DNA from: an uncultured Erythrobacter sp.
Lineage (GTDB): Bacteria; Pseudomonadota; Alphaproteobacteria; Sphingomonadales; Sphingomonadaceae
Assembly: GCF_947497915.1 (NCBI RefSeq)
Contig: NZ_CANMIJ010000002.1
Span: forward strand, 620,001 to 684,000
Direction: 5' to 3'
DNA: 64,000 nucleotides
Part shown: positions 62,784-64,000 of the stretch, piece by piece
How the letters are laid out: every line of letters starts with the position of its first letter
Position numbering within the stretch: position 1 is the stretch's first letter
Made by a program: the position numbers and the translations under genes
Notes under the pieces: generated by a model
What the model was told of the DNA's origin: nothing
Databases searched by the model: none
What the model saw: the letters and a program-made list of their open reading frames with translations, nothing else

Positions 62784-64000
62784 CTATTCGACGACCTGCC
62801 CCGCTTGGGTGCGCAGGTAATCCTCTTCGAACGTTGCCCGCGGATCGCGCAGTTCGCGCTGCGGGGGCAATGATGCGCCGGTAAGGCGCTCGATACCAGC
62901 GCCCGGCTCGGCATCGGGTGCAACCGCACGCCAGATGATACCCGCCGTATCGTCCGAGACGAGAAGCGAACCATCACCGGCCCATTCAACCCACGTAGGG
63001 CGGCCCTTGGTTGTGCCATCCTCATTGAGAAACCCGCCCAAGACATTGACGGGCTTTCCAATCGGATTGCCGCGATCGTCAAATTCGACGTAGACAACAT
63101 CATATCCCGAAGGCGGTTTGCGATTCCAAGATCCATGGCGCGCGATGAATGCGCCGTTGGACATACCTTCGCCCATCCGGTGGCCTTCTTTGGTGAAAAC
63201 CAGCCCAAGCGCCGCGACATGCGGGCCAAGCGCGAATTCAGGGTTGCGCGTATACTCCATTAAATACGCAGGCATCCGCGTTTTCACACGGCGATCGATG
63301 TTGTCTTTGTAATAGAGCCAAGGCCAGCCGTAATGCGCGCCGACCGGAACATTGGTCAGATAATCAGGCACCAGATCCGATCCAAGCATGTCGCGCTCAT
63401 TGACGGTTGTCCAAAGCTCGCCCGACCATGGGCTGAAATCCATGCCGTTGGGATTGCGCAATCCGACGCCGAACTTGCGCTGGCGATTGGTTTCGAGATT
63501 GTACTCCCAAATCATCGCGCGGCCTTCTTCGACCTCCATACCGCTTTCGCCGATATTGCTAACAGAGCCGACGGCCACAAACAGGAGATTGCCATCGGGG
63601 TGGATTTCCATGTTGCGCATCCAATGGCCGCCGCCTGGCGCGAGATCCATCAATTTGCGGCCCTCACCGGTGACAGCATCACTGCCGAGCTCATAATCGA
63701 AGGCCAGCACGGCGTTGTGGTTTGCAACGTAAAGCATGCCAGCATTCCAGCTCATCCCGGAAGGCGAATCGAGTCCCTCTTCGCGGATAACTATCTGTTT
63801 TTCGGCAGTTCCGTCGCCATCTTCATCGCGCAAAAGAACGATCTGATTGGGGCTGTCGCCAGCGGCGCCTGCTTCTGAAAACAAATAGGACGCGACCCAG
63901 CCGCGCACCGTATCCATAATTCCGCCCTCGCCATCGTCTTCGCTTTTGGGGGCACGGGTAAGGGTGACCAAAACATCGCCATTGGGCAGCGCATACAGAA
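62784..64000 (-). CDS. PQQ-dependent sugar dehydrogenase family protein (partial, runs off the window)
   Basis: This is the C-terminal part, at least 405 aa, of a beta-propeller glucose/sorbosone dehydrogenase-like protein. The frame stays open to the end of the window (LYALPNGDVLVTL is the last readable segment), so the N-terminus is missing. GLRNPNGMDFSPWSGELWTTVNERDMLG and SNGAFIARHGSWNRKPPSGYDV are family signatures. It is usually periplasmic, but no signal is visible here because of truncation. It converges on the acyl-CoA dehydrogenase, three bases between stops. Confidence 0.87.
   Translation of the reverse strand, partial: LYALPNGDVLVTLTRAPKSEDDGEGGIMDTVRGWVASYLFSEAGAAGDSPNQIVLLRDEDGDGTAEKQIVIREEGLDSPSGMSWNAGMLYVANHNAVLAFDYELGSDAVTGEGRKLMDLAPGGGHWMRNMEIHPDGNLLFVAVGSVSNIGESGMEVEEGRAMIWEYNLETNRQRKFGVGLRNPNGMDFSPWSGELWTTVNERDMLGSDLVPDYLTNVPVGAHYGWPWLYYKDNIDRRVKTRMPAYLMEYTRNPEFALGPHVAALGLVFTKEGHRMGEGMSNGAFIARHGSWNRKPPSGYDVVYVEFDDRGNPIGKPVNVLGGFLNEDGTTKGRPTWVEWAGDGSLLVSDDTAGIIWRAVAPDAEPGAGIERLTGASLPPQRELRDPRATFEEDYLRTQAGQVVE

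Noticed and set aside
1-64000. CRISPR arrays, insertion sequences, tRNA or rRNA genes
   Set aside because: The gaps between genes are short and show no direct-repeat arrays, transposase genes, terminal repeats or cloverleaf-type sequences on reading.

Overview
The window is chromosomal DNA from a GC-rich alphaproteobacterium, most likely a sphingomonad of the Erythrobacteraceae type. This is an inference from the protein families and their order: the alphaproteobacterial regulator TrcR (DUF1013), a CarD regulator with a 7Fe ferredoxin and an SUV3-like helicase, COQ7, a bactofilin beside an M23 peptidase, and DUF1192. No rRNA, tRNA, insertion sequence, prophage or CRISPR array was seen, and no gene looks frameshifted.

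Layout. 1-3.8 kb: pdxH, and a divergent dnaJ-like / YihY / fabI set. 3.8-28 kb and 28.6-29.9 kb: a large exopolysaccharide locus. Nearly all of it is one minus-strand run of 19 tightly packed genes (25.2 to 3.8 kb). It faces a short plus-strand module with the initiating sugar-phosphate transferase and a UDP-glucuronate 4-epimerase, and a UDP-sugar 6-dehydrogenase of TviB type follows. 30-36.7 kb: a minus-strand housekeeping block (coq7, dsbB, ctpA, EnvC-like, rlmH, rsfS, nadD, proA). 37-38.6 kb: an M23 peptidase overlapping a bactofilin. 38.6-46 kb: fadD, trcR, a lipoprotein, a quinone oxidoreductase, DUF1192 and clpA. 46-49 kb: the ligase-associated DNA repair exonuclease and ATP-dependent DNA ligase, separated by an antisense secreted-protein gene. 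49-54 kb: DUF1993, gamma-carbonic anhydrase, two GNATs, hemB, a second active M23 peptidase. 54-58.6 kb: SUV3-like helicase, Hsp15-like S4 protein, fdxA, carD. 58.8-64 kb: a GIN-domain lipoprotein, a small lipoprotein, the TsaC/Sua5 synthase, an acyl-CoA dehydrogenase, and a PQQ-type sugar dehydrogenase cut by the window end.

How the EPS genes fit together. The set has the logic of a Wzx/Wzy system: initiating transferase, at least six glycosyltransferases, a flippase, two polymerase/ligase-like membrane proteins, a Wza-type outer-membrane lipoprotein and a Wzc-type tyrosine autokinase. Precursor genes predict UDP-glucuronate, UDP-xylose, UDP-galacturonate, an N-acetylhexosaminuronate and a GDP-6-deoxy-hexose intermediate. 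One sulfotransferase and two hexapeptide acyltransferases suggest that the polymer is sulfated and acylated. The polymer structure is inference.

The most interesting signals beyond the genes are: a terminator-like hairpin with a GAAA loop just upstream of trcR; four GANTC sites before the M23-bactofilin pair; a terminator stem containing both possible start codons of the next gene; a tandem hexamer repeat encoding the autokinase tyrosine tail; an uncharacterised last gene in the EPS run; and two different Gmd-like enzymes without a visible reductase.
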